A DNA stretch of 64,000 nt from Holacanthus passer. Lineage: Eukaryota; Chordata; Actinopteri; Pomacanthidae. Within the stretch, counting starts at the first letter, position 1. Every line of letters begins with the position of its first letter. Both the position numbers and the translations under genes were made by a program. Location of the stretch: NCBI GenBank assembly GCA_025331565.1, contig JAFREQ010000061.1, positions 2,261,501 through 2,325,500 on the forward strand, in the 5' to 3' direction. Of this stretch, positions 38,400 to 49,197 are shown piece by piece. The notes beneath the pieces were generated by a model. The model was given only the letters and a program-made list of their open reading frames with translations, was not told the DNA's origin and did not search any database.

Positions 38400-41226
38400 C
38401 CTGTTTAATTGGCTGTGACAGATCAGCATGAGGCAGGGACCTCAACAGGTTCTTGGAAAATAAAATATTTACAGTTATTTATTAATTAATAAGCATGAAA
38501 ACATTAATCCTCGGGTCTATAGTGGTTGATTAACATTGCAGTTACATATTTCTGTAAATAAGCTGTGTCATGTCAGGAGGACTTTTTACAGGGAGCAGTC
38601 ACAGAAGATGACCTTTTGCCCCGGACACACAATGTCTCTTACACATTTTTCCTTTAATTGCTGTATGTATGGTTGGGCAGATTCTAAATCTTACTCTGTG
38701 AGCAATGTTACACTTTAATGTCATGTTTCCAATATGTTAACAATCAGACCTCCAGGTTCCTGCACTGTTGGAATAAAATTTGACGTATTACTTAAACAAG
38801 CAATGCTTAATCTGTCAGGTTGAAAAAGAACAATACCGTGTGTGCGATCGAAATGTGAAGTTTGACCTCTTTGATGGAACCCAATGGACTAGACTAAAAT
38901 GTGCTAGTCACATGCAAATAATTAGGATGAGATGCAACTAAAAATTGCATCACATCTATTTAATGTCACCCACTCATCTCTTCTTCATTGTTATTAACAA
39001 TGGGACCAATAACAATTTGCAAAGAGGTACGTATTTGGGATATTGGTGGCCTAAAAAAAGTTGATTTGATTCCTGATCCATCAGGATAAATCTGGGTGGG
39101 GAAAGTGAGAGTGGCCATTGTCCCTCTGTCATCACCACAAAGAGCCTTCGAACAAGAGCCTTAATCCCAAAGTGTGGAGCTGCTTGGTGACTCACTGTGG
39201 ATAAACTAGGCGCCTTCCAGATGAGTATGTGTGCAACTGAGAGTGGACACTCGAAAAAACCTTTTCTGGATTTAAAAAAGCAAATGCATGTATATACTTA
39301 GAACCTTATTTAAAAAGATTTAGATACTAACACGAATAAGTGTGTAACATAGCGTTTATTTTGGACTGATTACGTTAACATAGTTTTGTTACCACAGGAG
39401 TTTAGAGACATTAAATTGGAAGAGGAGTTTAAGCCTTACTTAAATTAGAAGGGAATAACATCAATTTAGATTAATTAACTTCTATAGACAACAATTGTAT
39501 TTATGTCTCAGCCTCTTAGTACTGTATTCAATATTAACTGCTCACTACTCAGCTATGTAGAAGCCCATTATGATGATATGTGCATTTTACTGGCTACTAT
39601 GATGTAAATAATGCATTAAGGTCTTTGGAGCTCTATTCATTCCCTTTGTATTTATATTTCAGCCACTGAGTACAGTACAAACTTTATTCAAATTCCAAAA
39701 TGCTCTGTATTGCACACTGATCAACTGTACATAAGCCTGTTATGATGACAGTTTTATGAGTTAGTATGAGTTAGATAATGCATTAAAGCCTGAATGCATG
39801 TTGAGTTCTTTAAAAGCAATAGAGCCAATACTGTACATCACGGTCAATGATTCTTCATATGACTCTATAATCTGATCCATTTACAAACACTGACAGAGGA
39901 ATCATCCAGTCATCTGATCAGCATCAATGTACAGAAATCACATGCATTTTCTTCAGAAAAAGCTCCTCTAGTTTCTCTGGAAGTTCTACACACACTGTAC
40001 ACTGTTTATTATATTATATTATGTGAAATGATTGCACAGTGTATTCTAGATAAAAGTCAGATAACACTCTTAAATGAGGCCCCTGGAAACACCTTCCATT
40101 GTGGTGGTTTCCGCCATTGACGCTTCAGAAATTAAACAACAGCAAAAACACATTACATAAACTGCCACAATGCTCTATAATAAGAATGATATAATATGCA
40201 TTAATATCAATGTATAAACAAATTATACAATGTCAAAAGGTGTACATGGGGCAGATCACAGCTTAAATTATTTTTCACATCTACGTCTTTAAATACCTAA
40301 ACATATCTTAAAATTAAAAAAAACAAAAAAAAAAAAACAGTCGAAGATAAATCACCAATGTGCAGTGGTGAACAATACAAATTTGGCACATTGCCATTAC
40401 TGCTATGTTATGTTAAAGAAGATATGTAGGCAAAAAGAAATAAAAATAGCATATGGCCTGGTATATTGCCATCCAGCCTAAGTTCCACTATCATAGGTGT
40501 TCAAACAACCCCATTGTAAAAGTTTGCAGCTACATACTAGATCAAAGTTTAAGCTTTTCAACCATCAAAAAACAAAGCTTTTAAAAGAAACTCTCAGGAG
40601 TCAACATGATACAACTTCTATTCTCAAAAACGTGTGGAATTAAAAAAACAAATCCCACTGTGCAGCATCATGTGTTTGCCCCCAATAACTGCACCTTGAA
40701 GGATTAGCTAAAAAATTAAGGCGATAAAAGTTCTTTCTGTTCCCAGAGCCAATTCAATTTGTTTGTATTGCAGATATGGCAAGTATTTTCGGTTCATACA
40801 CTCTTCCTACTGAGACACCAGTGGAGAGATGCAGCATGGGAGAAGGCCAGATTTCTCATGACATAACATTAAAACAAGTAGAGAAACTTCAACCCTGAAG
40901 CCACCAGACATCAAATCCTTGTCATATATTATTAGGTTGAACAGGATGACTAATATTCTCCGGCTCAAACAGGGTCTGTTATCTACTGGATTCAACTTGG
41001 TGGCAGCTGCTGGGTACAATGTTGCCCTGTGTCAAAATGTGATGGAGTGCAACCACATTACGTCATGTGTATAACTCTATAACTACATCTACAATGTGAC
41101 AGAGTTTAATGCTGACTGGAAGAGGAATGTGGGCGTACAATAGATGCAGAGAGACAGCTGGACTATAGGAGGATGGTTGAGAGACTTGGAGACAGGAGAA
41201 CATCCAGGCACTGCTTCATCTTCTAT
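38400..41226. other. dpysl2-bnip3l intergenic and bnip3l 3' UTR
   Basis: The sequence immediately below 41227 is the 3' UTR of bnip3l on the minus strand. Candidate AATAAA signals on that strand (TTTATT) occur near 40005 and 39355, so the UTR may be 1.2-1.9 kb. An old tandem duplication lies at 39499-39795. No coding similarity was seen. Confidence 0.45.
39499..39795 (+). repeat. Diverged tandem duplication, about 150 bp units
   Basis: The phrases TTTATGTCTCAGCC, GTACTGTATTCAATATTA, AAGCCCATTATGATGATA and AATAATGCATTAAGGTC in the first half are matched in order by TTTATATTTCAGCC, GTACAAACTTTATTC, AAGCCTGTTATGATGACA and GATAATGCATTAAAGCC in the second half. Confidence 0.6.
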
Positions 41227-44020
41227 TCAGTAAGAGCTGGTGGAGGCTGTGGCAATTCTCTTTCCAATGTACACCCTAGAAAACAAATCCAGGAAATGCA
41301 TCAAATCAAACCAGTCTGAAAAATCAAACCAAAAGAAATGAGATAATGCACATAAACATTTTGGAAGCAATAAACACTGATGACACAGTAGTGAAATAAG
41401 GCCTTCAATCGATATCAACTGATCAAATAAAATAAAGGTACATATTTTCATTAACATCCAGCTTTCTATTTCAAATGTATAGCCAATATCCCAATGAACA
41501 GCCACAACTTGCAGGTGACAGTAGCTACTCCTGCAGTCGCAAGTTTCAACTATCTAAACCTTCGAAACATAGAGGAAAAGCTTCACTATTCAGGTGTGAA
41601 AAGCTGCTGAAATCCACCATTTTCTCCTCTTATACTGTTTTACAAATTAGGCTCAGTATGTGCAGACAGCCACCAAATTTATAAATTACAGTCATCACAT
41701 GTCACAGACACCAAAATAGCAGCGCACTGATAAATTGACAATGACACAGCTCCACTGACCCTCTCCTACGGCACATGGTGACTCATCAATATACCAAACT
41801 GGCACAGACAAGTAAAAAACATCCGTGCAGACAGAGAAAATGTAACTTTACAACCCTGATTCAAAAAAGTTGGGACACTGTGTAAAACATAAATAAAACA
41901 GAATGTGATGGTTTAATCCTTTTTGACATATACTCAATTGAAAACAGTACAAAGACAATATATTTGATGTTTGACCTCATAAACTTGATTTCAGACTTAC
42001 CCGAGGCCAAGAGCGAGGATGTGTGAGATGAGTAGAGAAGGGATGAAGACTTTGAGGAATTCAGCAGAGAAGATGCCACCTTTCTTCATGACTCCACTCT
42101 TTCTCATACTGAGAGATACTGAACGCCGGGGGTGCCTGAAGTGGAACTCCCTGACAGGAATAATCAATCAAATAATCAATGATAAACTATTTCAGAAAAC
42201 AATTGAAGATAATATTCACTAATAGTGCTTCAGGCTATCAGTGAATCATTCTGGGAGTGAGAGTTTTCTTACTTTGGTGGAATGTTTTCCGGTCGGCTGG
42301 ACCAATCAGCAACCCAGTCAACTTCTTTGTTGAGCAGGATGTCTTCCTCTCTGTCCTGCTCTGGACTGTCTTCCTCAGACTGTAAATGTGCACGTAAAGC
42401 AATTAGGTTTTAGTGTTAAATGAAAAGCCTTGAAAAGGGTTTGAACTGTAGAGACAAATATGTTTTACCTGACTACCTCTCGGGCTGGGCATCTCCACAT
42501 CAAAAGTTATCTGACCCTCATCATGATCTGGACTTGGTGGCCTGTGAGGACTGTGAGGAGTTAACATATTGGGATGAGAAACAAACTTGTAACACATGTT
42601 TCTGAGCTTTAAACTGCAAATAATGGCCTTTATTCCTACCTATCACAGGAGGAGCTACTCGGGCTGGATTCATGCTGTGCATCCAGGAGGATCTTTTCCA
42701 TGTCTCCATTGTGAATGGAGGAGGACGACGGCACATGCTCCAGTCCTCCGATCAGGGTTTCATCACTCTCAGGCACCACTTCCAAGGTCTGCAGAGTTTG
42801 ACTCAGGCCGGCGTTGGCGTTTATTTGGTCTGCAGCGGGTGGCATTAGCAGGTTGGTCTGCACACCCTGGGCCCCTGTGTTTCCATTCAGCTCCAGCTCT
42901 ACCCAAGAGCCTTTGCAACACAAAGGTCAAGAGAGGGGAAGGAAGGGGAATTCAGTTTGTTGTGTTAAAGTGCAAACCAAACAGCAGATTGTACCACACA
43001 GAAACACACCTCTGTCTCCTTTCAAACAGAAACAGCTGACCTACATTTCCTGACACTGTGCATTCAAATGAACCGGCTGTGCATCGCATCCATGATAGCG
43101 TGCATTTCTTTGTGCCACTGCCCCACAAACAGCTTGCACATTTTTTTTCCAGACAGGCGGGGTTATGTAATCTCTCCAGTGTGCACGGAATGTAAACCTT
43201 GTGATTGCATGAGACGCCCTTTCTTTCCGGCTTTGTTCTCGCTGTAAATAAAACATCATTTGTGTGTTTTGGCACATGCATGACCGAGTGCACGTCTGCA
43301 GGCCAGTTGGTCATTACTGCTTCTCCCATGAGACGCTTGCATAACTGCAGAGACACTGTGAGACAGTGTGTCCAGACATGTCGCTGTTCCAGCTGTGATG
43401 TTGTCACGTAGAGGTTTTTCTGTCCAAGCTAATGTTTCAGCCTTTAAAGACATTGTTTATCGTGCCAGGTCTGAACATGCATTTTGCCTGATTTGTGTTT
43501 TAGAGGTTGTTAATCTGCAGCCACTTGAGCTCACACCCTACCATTGTTTTCCTTTAGAATTTACAGTCACTTATAAAACTGTTGAGCAAAAAGGTAACTC
43601 GACTTCACGCTGAATTAAAGTCATATGACCTATTATATTTTAAAAAGAATGGCGAATAAAACCAACATTTATTTCGTCTTTGTCCCAAACTTGTTTTCAT
43701 TTCGCTAGTGCCCACCCCACGTCGATTCGTGCACGCGATTGGCTGCCGTTCCATCAATCAAACACTCATCAGAACGCGATTGGCTGGCGCATGTGCTGAC
43801 GTCAAACAACATCACCCTCCGCCCCTCCCAGCAGAAGAGGAAACACCAGACCAGACGCAACTTTTACAATAAAATCTCCATCACACAAATAATCTCACAA
43901 ACACGCACACCAATGAAGAATAGCTGAAGTAGCCTTTGTAAAGTGGAGCACAGAGAAGCTAATGGCCGTACCTTGAAGCCCGGGCTCTTCGTTATTGTTC
44001 CGTTGAGCGGCGGTGGACAT
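41227..44020 (-). CDS. bnip3l: BNIP3-like mitophagy receptor (NIX)
   Basis: Six coding exons: 44020-43972, 42910-42640, 42541-42469, 42379-42273, 42150-42001 and 41275-41227. They give 232 residues with all junctions in frame (human 219). NIX sits in the outer mitochondrial membrane and recruits ATG8-family proteins to trigger mitophagy, also in red-cell maturation and hypoxia. Visible features are the LC3-interacting motif WVEL (19-22), the conserved block GLEHVPSSSSIHNGDMEKILLDAQ and the BH3-like/pre-membrane segment DWSSRPENIPPKEFHFRHPRRS. A C-terminal anchor spans about 201-221, with S209, H210 and the A213-G217-G221 zipper used for dimerisation. A short intermembrane tail ends in SSY. 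A linker of about 40 residues between the LIR and GLEHVPSSSS appears longer than in human and carries most of the extra length. Paralogue a or b is undecided. Confidence 0.96.
41851..41985. mobile_element. Solo end of the Tc1-like element in bnip3l intron 5
   Basis: It starts CAACCCTGATTCAAAAAAG after a TA at 41849-41850 and continues with GTGTAAAACATAAATAAAAC, as in the other two copies. The match extends to about TTTGATGTTTGACCTCAT, near 41980. Only one end is present. It stops about ten bases short of the splice donor of bnip3l exon 5 (donor GT at 41999-42000 on the minus strand). Confidence 0.75.
43735..43804. promoter_or_regulatory. Paired CCAAT boxes plus CRE in bnip3l intron 1
   Basis: ACGCGATTGGCTG occurs twice, 41 bp apart (ATTGG at 43738-43742 and 43779-43783), each an inverted CCAAT box, followed by a perfect CRE (TGACGTCA) at 43797-43804. 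CpG content is high. The cluster is about 170-240 bp inside intron 1 of bnip3l. Confidence 0.5.
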
Positions 44021-44074
44021 GTTGACAACCCAGTTTCAGCGTTTATCAACATGACACGCAGACAAACCGCGATG

Positions 44075-44086
44075 TGCGCATGCGCC
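44075..44086 (-). promoter_or_regulatory. NRF1 site in bnip3l promoter
   Basis: TGCGCATGCGCC is a full NRF1 consensus match, 55-66 bp upstream of the bnip3l start codon. No TATA box is near. Confidence 0.5.
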
Positions 44087-44099
44087 AAATCTGTCCCGA

Positions 44100-45340
44100 G
44101 TCCGGGCCATCACAGACAGATAAGAGGCCAACTGCAGACTCCAGATCAGTGATGGACAGTGCAAGACTGTGGCGCTGAGCTACAGATATATTTATATGTC
44201 ATTTGTGCATGTATGGAATAAAAATGTGAGAAAGAAGTGACAGAGTTTGACTGAATTTATGAATGAAACAAAGCACATTTGCACCATCAGTGGATCCTGA
44301 TTGGTTGATGGGCTGGACTGCAGGACCTGGGTGGACTCTGCAGGGTCTGAGGACTGATGGTAGTTGTAGGCCGGCTCCTGGATTTGTGGAGGATGGGTCT
44401 ATAGTACACATCACCCCACCTCCAGGTTTTGTTGGTGGATTATGAATTAGATGTTTTTTGCAGGAAGACAAATGTCAGATGATGCATTTTCATATTATCA
44501 TGCACAGTCATATGATTTCAGAGAGGCTGAATAGAGAAAGACAGCACTCATGTAACCTTCTGCTCTCTAGACCTGAACTCTCAGCCTGGTGCGAGTGTCA
44601 TAAAACTGTACAATGTTGGAAAATTATTTGCTAATGGTCACATGGACTTATCAGGTATCTCTCTGCCCTTGAGATCTCAATCTTGGAGAAGTCATCATGG
44701 TCAGAGGGGGTCGCAGCAAGAAGTGATTTACATAAATATATTCTCACATATTTGTTGTAATAAGAGCAGCAGCATCTGGCACTGCTGCAGGGATGTGAAT
44801 ATATTTTGAAAGCTCTACAGCAACTCTGCCGTACTAATGAAATAAACCTGACCATGTTCTGAAATGCTACACAGTACATTAGGCCTGGTTTGTAATTTAA
44901 TCACACATTTCTCTCAGTAAACTTATTTCTGATGCAGGTATTCACGTGACATTCAGACCAGGCATTGGTACTAACATTTAGGAGTTGAGAAACCAGCTTT
45001 TTGCCTCCAGCCATCATGAGATGTTTCTTGTGTGACAGCTTGGTAACAAGTGATTAATTTACTTGCATTCAGAGGTGGGTAACCCTTCTTAAGAGGAGAC
45101 AAGTACAAACCTACCAACATGCACTAACCCAGCTGACTCTTATTAGCACAGGTGGAACTAATTAGTGTAATTTAGTGCATTTTCTTACTGTGTTCAATCC
45201 TTTCCCCCGTCATTCCACTTTATTGCACATAACTTTATCTGTGCAATTCATCATTTCACATTTACAGCACATTATTTTCCCATGCACAAACCCATAAATC
45301 ACTTTGGTCATTTCACTCAGAATAATTTAGGTTTGAAATT
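44100..45340. other. Intergenic between bnip3l and ppp2r2a
   Basis: No recognised gene or repeat. Short open frames at 44199-44471 and elsewhere lack family similarity. Confidence 0.55.
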
Positions 45341-45341
45341 C

Positions 45342-48300
45342 TTTATTACTTTTCATCTAAATTGTACTTTATTCCATTTGACAAAGATAAACATAGCTGT
45401 ACAATGAACCATTTGTAGTTTTTTTCCCCAAGCAGATCACCAAAACTCTCCTACAATCTTTATTTAAGAGCCCCTTGAAAGAAATAAACAAAAACATACA
45501 AATTAATGAAATTCACAAAAATAAAAAGTGCATTTTTGTTTTAACTCCTGTGATACATTAGACATGTACATAATGCTGCTTCAAGTGGAAAAACCTCATA
45601 ACTCCAATTTAGACAGTTTCCTTGAGATTTCATGATCCTTTGTATGGAGGGCAAGTTTTATCGACCCAAGGTTCATGTTCATAAACAGTTATAGCAACTT
45701 GAATTTCAAAAAGTGTATGATCTACCTGTAAATAAGGCAGTTTTTAATAAAGTCCTGAAAAGCTGCTTTTTTTTTTTTTTTTTTTTTTTTGAAGGTACAA
45801 GGTTTTGATCACAGAGCAGCGGTAAATTCCCCTGAGCAGTCTCCTGTCTGGCACGCCAGAAAGTTCAAGAAACATACTTGATTATCTTATTTCTTCTTAA
45901 TGCTATAAGAAAGGCATTAGGGTTCTTCTGAACGTCTTTGTGATTTACACATAGCCTTGAACCATAGCTATGAAGACAATATGAGGGGAAAGTGAAAACG
46001 ATTGTTGGTTAGTTGTTTGTCTTTTATGAATGTTAGTGACTGTTTTTCCAATAATGCTTCGACACTCGTACAGTCTGCGATGAAAATCTCTGCTCTGTCT
46101 GCAAACATGAGATTTTTTTTTAAAGTCGATGTTATCTCACAAGATTCTTTCAAAAAGGAAACTTCTGATCTAATACTATTTTTGCATTTTCAAACATTTC
46201 TCACATCTTCCAACAGGTTGTTGGAACAGTAGTTATTTAACAGTGAGTGAGTGCTTCCTTTGGATGAATGGCAGGACAATGCCGATCACTGAGCTCATAT
46301 TCTGAATGGACAACTCTCCTTGTTAATTGGTGGCTAATTGACTGGATCATCCTTGACCGTGGAATGGGACAAAGGTGCCACATTATACAGGTTTATACAT
46401 ATATGACATGAGGCAAATAACTTGGATGACCCTCACACAATCTTGCATTAGACAATAAAGAAAAGTTGTTTTTCAAAAGGTTGCAAGATAAAAAAATAAA
46501 TAAATAGAGATTAGCAAAGTGTCAGCAGAGCCCTGAGACAGTGACTCAACAGTAGCATAACACTGCAGGATGGAGTGAGGTGGTCATTTGGTGGCATCCT
46601 AGTGATCAGTTCTCTAAGGTAGGAGTGACACATAAATATGATCCAGTGGAGTGAAAAGCTTCATGCCCTGATTCAATTGCTTAATCTGTCATCAAAAAAG
46701 TAATTTTAATGAAGTGGAAACTGTGCTATAATCAACCTGTGTTCTCCAGAAGAGAACTGGCAGCATGTGACCGAAGCATAGCAGAGAAACAGCAGAGTTC
46801 ATTTCTTAAAGTATTTTCCCATGTTCAATACAGTCATCAATAACCATACAACAATCATCTGCAAACCAAGTGCTTCACAAATTCTCCTTCTTAAATAAAC
46901 AAGTCTGTAATCTCCTGCAACACAGGAGAGAGAAGACATTTCATACAATAATTCAAAATCAGTAACTCTGCCTAGTCAACTGACTTGACTAGCTTTAGAG
47001 AGAACTTGATTCAAGAGTTTTAACATCACATGTTGATTAAAATGTCTTTCCCATTTAGACCCACGGGGGCCTATTCTTTCACAGCGAGCAAAATGATTCA
47101 TAAAACAAAACCATGGCACAAAAACAGAACGTTAAGATCCAAATGAACTCTGACTCTGAAGCAAGTTTTTACATAAACATCAGTTACAGTCAGCCAAATT
47201 AAAAAAATAAACTGTTATAGTGCTTATGACTACAGAGGTACTGACAACTGAAAATACTTGTCTTTGGACATCCCACGTGAGAAACGACACACTTCCTCGA
47301 TGTCACAAAAAGTCTCTAGCTTTTAACGAAATACCTGCCAGAATTAACAAAATGTCCCAAAGTCATGACCAGGCTACCCCATCAGGCAACCTTCTTTCTA
47401 CAATCAGTCTGAGATAGACAGCTAAAGAAACTACAGTGATCAGACTGTAATCCTATTGCCTTAATTTATACAAAAATAAATCAGCTATAGTGATTATTCT
47501 TCTTTTATCAGGTACAGTACAAAACATTAAAAAAACCTCTACAAACAGAAACTAGATCCAGAGGGTAAAGCGGTCGACGGATCTGCAACGACACAACAGG
47601 CTTTGTGGGGAAGCTGGCAGCAGCACTTTGGTGCCACAGACCACGAGAGAATCAGGCTACATCACACCATCACGCCCTTCCACGTATATATAAGCTTTTG
47701 TCCTGAGCTTCATATGGTGCATCCACACATGTGCAAGGGCGACCAGTCCGCACCTTGTCTGCAAGACGGCTTTAAATGAATAGAACTTTGTATAGGACAG
47801 GTTACTTTGGCATGATTAGCCCCCATTCGACTCCCAAAGCCACAATACCTGACAAATGTTACGCGTGCGCATGCCATTCTCGTATCCATGTTAAAGGACC
47901 ACACTTTTAAGGTTTTTGGCCATTGACTAGAAATTACATATACATTACTGTTGACCCCTTCTTTAAACGTAGCCATTTCAATACACAATGAAAGTCAACT
48001 TACAGACTTGAACCTTGGTTGAGATACGTAATCCATCACAACAACAGCACAAATTCTGAACAGCTATATCGGAACTCACGAGACTCTCACGTCACTCACT
48101 CGCCTGAACTCAGTGTGTTGCCATGAGTCTCTTGAGGGGAGGCGTTGACAGATGTATTTAAAAGTAGCCCTTGAAAGCCTGAAATTTCGGATGAAATCTG
48201 TTTCTGTGAAGCCACTGACTCCTGGCTCTGACTCCACATCCCACACTTCCTTTTAGTGTCATCAGTCACTAATCATCAGTTACGATTCCACCAAACAAGT

Positions 48301-49197
48301 ATTTTGACTTAATCAAAGACAACAAAAAGCTCACTGTGATGGAATATATGTCAAGTCAGTCTCAAGTAAATTGATTTTCTTACTGTAAAGAAATGAATGT
48401 AAACCAGTGGCTGCCTTGAAGTTTGACATTTGATCTATTAAACAATGGTACGCTGTGGACAAAGGTCAGCAGTAATGTAAGTTATACACTATTTGTAGAG
48501 AATGAGCTAAAAGGTGACAAAACACTAGAATAGTCTTTTAACAGCATAACCATAGTGTATATCAGGAAAAAAGTGGTGACTGAACTTGGCAACTTGACAA
48601 ATACTTGGGGCCAATATGGAGTGTTGACAGCTTGTATTAGCAGTGGTTCGGGCCAGTACCAAAAGGAACTTGATGACAGAAAGACGTAGAAACAGTAGAA
48701 AGAATTTCCCATTCAAACTAATAAAACATGGTAGCTACAAAAACTTAACAATTGGTAGCTATGACATACAAATGAATCATGTCACGATGGCACAAAAGAA
48801 TAATGAAACAAAACTAGCCAAATATGTGAACTGTATTTAACACATTTTCCCTTTGGTTTGGGATGTAGTGGAGTTGCAAACGGTAGCTTGGTGTTTGGAG
48901 TGCTTCCATTGGAGATAACCCCTGACACTAGATCCCCAATTCCGGGCTCAGATCTACAAACCCTGCATGCTGTAATACACATGGAAAATGTGCCTATGAC
49001 GGCCTGCGCAGATGTACTGTGTTAATGCCACTGTTTGTTGTTGACAGAGTAAGTCTTGTCACATTCAATACTAAAATCACCAAGGGCAGATCATATTGAG
49101 ACTTGGGGATTTAGCCAAAGACAGAGATAGTTTTAAATGTGTGTATCAGAGCAGTGGGGCTCAAGCAGAAACTGGGATCTGAGCGGTTCAACAAATG
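45342..49197 (-). other. Probable long ppp2r2a 3' UTR
   Basis: This is the sequence after the ppp2r2a stop on the minus strand. Minus-strand AATAAA candidates occur near 45460 and 45342-45347, which would give a 3' UTR of up to 3.9 kb. A shorter alternative signal is possible near 47470. No coding similarity was seen. A 24-base T run lies at 45767-45790. Confidence 0.35.
45767..45790. repeat. T24 homopolymer
   Basis: A single uninterrupted T run whose length may be unreliable in the assembly. Confidence 0.95.
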
